The position numbers and the translations under genes were made by a program. DNA of 8,303 nt from Eubacteriales bacterium (GTDB lineage: Bacteria > Bacillota_A > Clostridia > Christensenellales > Aristaeellaceae): assembly GCA_029974855.1 (NCBI GenBank), contig JARKQO010000391.1:1-8303 (forward strand), written 5' to 3'. Below are positions 6,248-8,303 of the stretch, in pieces (positions within the stretch are counted from its first letter, which is position 1; each line of letters opens with the position of its first letter). The notes beneath the pieces were generated by a model that was not told the origin of the DNA, made no database searches, and saw only the letters and a list, made by a program, of their open reading frames with translations.

Positions 6248-8005
6248 ATGGAGCGCAATCCGGCCAAATCCAATTTCATTTGGGACATCATCCGGGAGGA
6301 CCTTGCCAGCGGCCGGGTCCAGCGGGTACATACGCGCTTCCCCCCGGAGCCCAACGGCTATTTGCACATTGGCCATTGCAAAGCCTTCATCGCGGATTTT
6401 GCCGCCGCCGAGGACTTTGGCGGCCTGGCCAACCTGCGCTTTGACGATACCAACCCCGCCAAGGAAGAAACCGAGTACGTGGAAGGCATCATGGAGGACA
6501 TCCGTTGGCTGGGCTACGACTGGAACGGCGGTTTGTTCTTCGCCAGCGAGTATTATCCCCAGTGCTATGCAATTGCCGAGGATTGGATCAAGCGGGACCT
6601 GGCCTACGTGTGCCAGCTGTCCCCGGAGCAGGTGCGGGAGTACCGGGGCACCTTGACCCAGCCCGGCAAAAACAGCCCCTACCGGGACCGCCCGGTGGAG
6701 GAAAGCCTAGACCTGTTCCGCCGGATGCGGGCCGGGGAGTTCCCCGAGGGCTCCATGATTTTGCGCATGAAGATCGACATGGCCAGCCCCAACATGAACA
6801 TGCGGGACCCCGCCATGTACCGGATTCTCTACAAGGAGCACCACCGCACCGGCAAGGAGTGGTGCATCTACCCCATGTATGACTTCGCCCACCCCATCGG
6901 GGACGCTTTGGAGTGCATCACCCACAGCCTCTGCTCTTTGGAGTATGAGGATCACCGGCCCCTGTATGACTGGGTGGTGGAAAAGGCCGCCCATATGCTC
7001 CCTGGCAGGCCCCGCCAGATCGAGTTCTCCCGGCTGAACCTCACCCGCACCGTCATGTCCAAGCGCTACCTGCGCATGCTGGTGGAAACCGGGGCCGTAC
7101 GGGGCTGGGACGACCCCCGCATGCCCACCTTGTGCGCCATGCGCCGCCGGGGCTTCACCCCCGCCTCCATCCGCAGCTTCATCGACCAGGTGGGCATGTC
7201 CAAAACCGACAGCACCGTGGACAACGCCTTCCTGGAATATTGCGTCCGGGAGGACCTGGGCGGCGCCGCTCCCCGGGCCATGGCCGTGGTGAACCCCCTG
7301 AAGGTGATCCTCACCAACTGGCCCGCAGACCGGCGGGAGGAACTGACCCTGGAAAATCACCCGGACCGTCCGGAAATGGGCAGCCACGCCACCGTGCTCA
7401 CCCGGGAGCTCTTCATTGAGCAGGAGGACTTCATGGAGGTCCCCGCCAAGAAGTACTTCCGCATGGTCCCCGGGGGCGAGGTGCGCCTGAAAGGCGCGTA
7501 CATCGTCCGCTGCGACGGCTGCGAAAAAGATGAAGCGGGGAACATCACCGCTGTGCTCTGCACTGTGGACATGGACACCAAGAACGGCACCGAGGGCTCC
7601 AACCGCAAGGTGAAGGGCACGCTCCACTGGGTCAGCGCCAGCGAGAACATCCCCTTTGAGGCTCGGCTATACGAGCCCTTGCTCCGGGAGGAGGACGGTC
7701 CTGCGAACGGCGGCCCTGCGGGCGGCGGTCCCGTAGACAGCGGATTTGAGGAGGAAGAGGAAGAGGCCGGGGCTGCCCCCGCCCCCGGGGACAAAAAGGA
7801 TTTCCTCAGCCGCCTGAACCCCGACAGCCTTGTCATCCGCCAGGGCTACCTGGAGAAATCCCTTTCCTCCGCCCAGGTGGGGGACACCTTCCAGTTCCTG
7901 CGCATGGGCTATTTCTGCAAGGACCCCGACAGCACCGCCTCCCTGCCCGTGTTCAACCGGGTGGTGGGCCTGAAGGATACCTTTAAGAAGCAAGTGAACG
8001 TTTAG
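6248..8005 (+). CDS. glnS: Glutaminyl-tRNA synthetase
   Basis: This class I synthetase attaches glutamine to tRNA-Gln in an ATP-dependent reaction in the cytoplasm. The HIGH motif is exact at 40-43 within [17 protein letters not shown], and the KMSKS-like loop is VMSKR at 269-273. [16 protein letters not shown] (63-78) and [21 protein letters not shown] (from 192) are diagnostic of GlnRS rather than GluRS. The catalytic and acceptor-binding parts occupy about 28-340, and the anticodon-binding beta-barrels about 345-575, ending in [11 protein letters not shown]. The length of 585 residues exceeds the roughly 554 of the E. coli enzyme, mostly because of an acidic Gly/Pro-rich insertion at about 482-514 in the anticodon-binding region. 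The gene has its own strong promoter and lies 31 bp upstream of gltX. A dedicated GlnRS means Gln-tRNA need not be made by transamidation of Glu-tRNA. Confidence 0.97.
   Translation: MERNPAKSNFIWDIIREDLASGRVQRVHTRFPPEPNGYLHIGHCKAFIADFAAAEDFGGLANLRFDDTNPAKEETEYVEGIMEDIRWLGYDWNGGLFFASEYYPQCYAIAEDWIKRDLAYVCQLSPEQVREYRGTLTQPGKNSPYRDRPVEESLDLFRRMRAGEFPEGSMILRMKIDMASPNMNMRDPAMYRILYKEHHRTGKEWCIYPMYDFAHPIGDALECITHSLCSLEYEDHRPLYDWVVEKAAHMLPGRPRQIEFSRLNLTRTVMSKRYLRMLVETGAVRGWDDPRMPTLCAMRRRGFTPASIRSFIDQVGMSKTDSTVDNAFLEYCVREDLGGAAPRAMAVVNPLKVILTNWPADRREELTLENHPDRPEMGSHATVLTRELFIEQEDFMEVPAKKYFRMVPGGEVRLKGAYIVRCDGCEKDEAGNITAVLCTVDMDTKNGTEGSNRKVKGTLHWVSASENIPFEARLYEPLLREEDGPANGGPAGGGPVDSGFEEEEEEAGAAPAPGDKKDFLSRLNPDSLVIRQGYLEKSLSSAQVGDTFQFLRMGYFCKDPDSTASLPVFNRVVGLKDTFKKQVNV
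7697..7741 (+). repeat. glnS: Three imperfect 15-bp tandem repeats inside glnS
   Basis: Three consecutive 15-bp units at 7697-7711, 7712-7726 and 7727-7741 encode [10 protein letters not shown] and GPVDS, with consensus GGyCCTGCGrrCGGC decaying in the third unit. They are directly followed by a GAG/GAA run (7748-7765) encoding six glutamates. The unit is a multiple of three, so expansion keeps the frame. It codes for most of the low-complexity insertion in GlnRS. Confidence 0.75.
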
Positions 8006-8019
8006 GGGCTCCGCCCCTA
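8003..8019 (+). other. Perfect hairpin over the glnS stop codon
   Basis: TAGGGGC (8003-8009) pairs perfectly with GCCCCTA (8013-8019) around a TCC loop, giving a 7-bp GC-rich stem that includes the glnS stop codon TAG. It ends one base before the gltX ribosome binding site AGGAGG (8021-8026). There is no T-run directly after it, so a full terminator is unlikely. It may tune translation of gltX, stabilise the transcript or be a small dispersed repeat; function is inferred. Confidence 0.5.
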
Positions 8020-8036
8020 CAGGAGGTTTTCCCCCT

Positions 8037-8303
8037 ATGATCCGTACCCGATTTGCCCCCAGCCCCACGGGCTATTTGCACCTGGGCGGCCTGCGCACGG
8101 CCCTGTACACCTATCTCTTTGCCAAGCAGCAGGGCGGCACCTTCATCCTCCGGGTGGAGGATACCGACCAGGAACGGGAGGTTCCCGGCGCTGTGGAGCT
8201 GATCTACCAAAGCCTGCGCCAGGCGGGGCTCACCTACGACGAGGGCCCGGATGTGGGCGGGGCCTTCGGCCCTTATATCCAGAGCCAGCGCAAGGCCACC
8301 TAT
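8037..8303 (+). CDS. gltX: Glutamyl-tRNA synthetase (N-terminal part; runs off window)
   Basis: Eighty-nine residues are visible, from the ATG at 8037 to the window end. [19 protein letters not shown] (5-23) is the class I nucleotide-binding motif in the GluRS form, with HLGG in place of HIGH, and [11 protein letters not shown] (38-48) is the matching glutamate-site segment. [10 protein letters not shown] near the end also fits. The enzyme charges tRNA-Glu with glutamate. The start has AGGAGG at 8021-8026, ten bases upstream. It follows glnS closely and is probably co-transcribed. Whether it is discriminating (tRNA-Glu only) cannot be judged without the anticodon-binding domain, although the intact GlnRS next door makes that likely. 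Confidence 0.95.
   Translation, partial: MIRTRFAPSPTGYLHLGGLRTALYTYLFAKQQGGTFILRVEDTDQEREVPGAVELIYQSLRQAGLTYDEGPDVGGAFGPYIQSQRKATY

Noticed and set aside
6707..7627. Long minus-strand open frame (306 codons) opposite glnS
   Set aside because: Its His/Gly/Val-rich composition is typical of an antisense shadow of a GC-rich gene, and glnS on the other strand is certain.

Overview
The window reads as chromosomal DNA from a GC-rich member of the Clostridia, probably a gut Oscillospiraceae- or Lachnospiraceae-type bacterium. This is inferred from strong AGGAGG-type ribosome binding sites, sigma-A-like promoters with 17-bp spacers, the protein families present, and GC-rich third codon positions. 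I could not run a taxonomic search. I see no mobile element, CRISPR array, tRNA or rRNA, and most of the window is housekeeping and small-molecule metabolism.

Layout. (1) 1-849, minus strand: the N-terminal 283 codons of a COG2509-type FAD-dependent dehydrogenase, with its own promoter at 886-914. (2) 964-2073, plus strand: a decayed kinase gene of the ADP-dependent phosphofructokinase/glucokinase type. It is broken by two in-frame stops and reading-frame changes, and the usual catalytic Asp of its GxGD motif reads as Ala. (3) 2122-4809, plus strand: an intact three-gene sugar cluster made of an RpiR/MurR-type regulator, a D-lyxose (mannose-type) ketol-isomerase and a DUF4432 aldose-epimerase-like protein. 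(4) 4880-6022, minus strand: an aldo/keto-reductase-fold protein with two C-terminal 4Fe-4S motifs that appears to lack most of the AKR catalytic tetrad. (5) 6070-6198: a divergent promoter region. (6) 6248-8005, plus strand: glutaminyl-tRNA synthetase glnS. (7) 8037 to the window end: the start of glutamyl-tRNA synthetase gltX.

How the genes fit together. The regulator, isomerase and epimerase-like gene look like a sugar-catabolic unit: anomer interconversion, aldose-to-ketose isomerisation, and control by a SIS-domain regulator that senses a sugar phosphate. The dead kinase immediately upstream would be a natural phosphorylation step for the ketose, so the pathway may have lost its local kinase or use one encoded elsewhere. 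The glnS-gltX pair supplies Gln-tRNA and Glu-tRNA synthetases from one transcription unit. It is driven by a near-consensus promoter with a leader of only about 40 nt, too short for a T-box.

The points most worth a second look are the kinase pseudogene with its G-run frameshift, the tetrad-less Fe-S aldo/keto reductase, and an acidic Gly/Pro-rich insertion in GlnRS built partly from a 15-bp tandem repeat. I did not find convincing evidence of a wholly new system.
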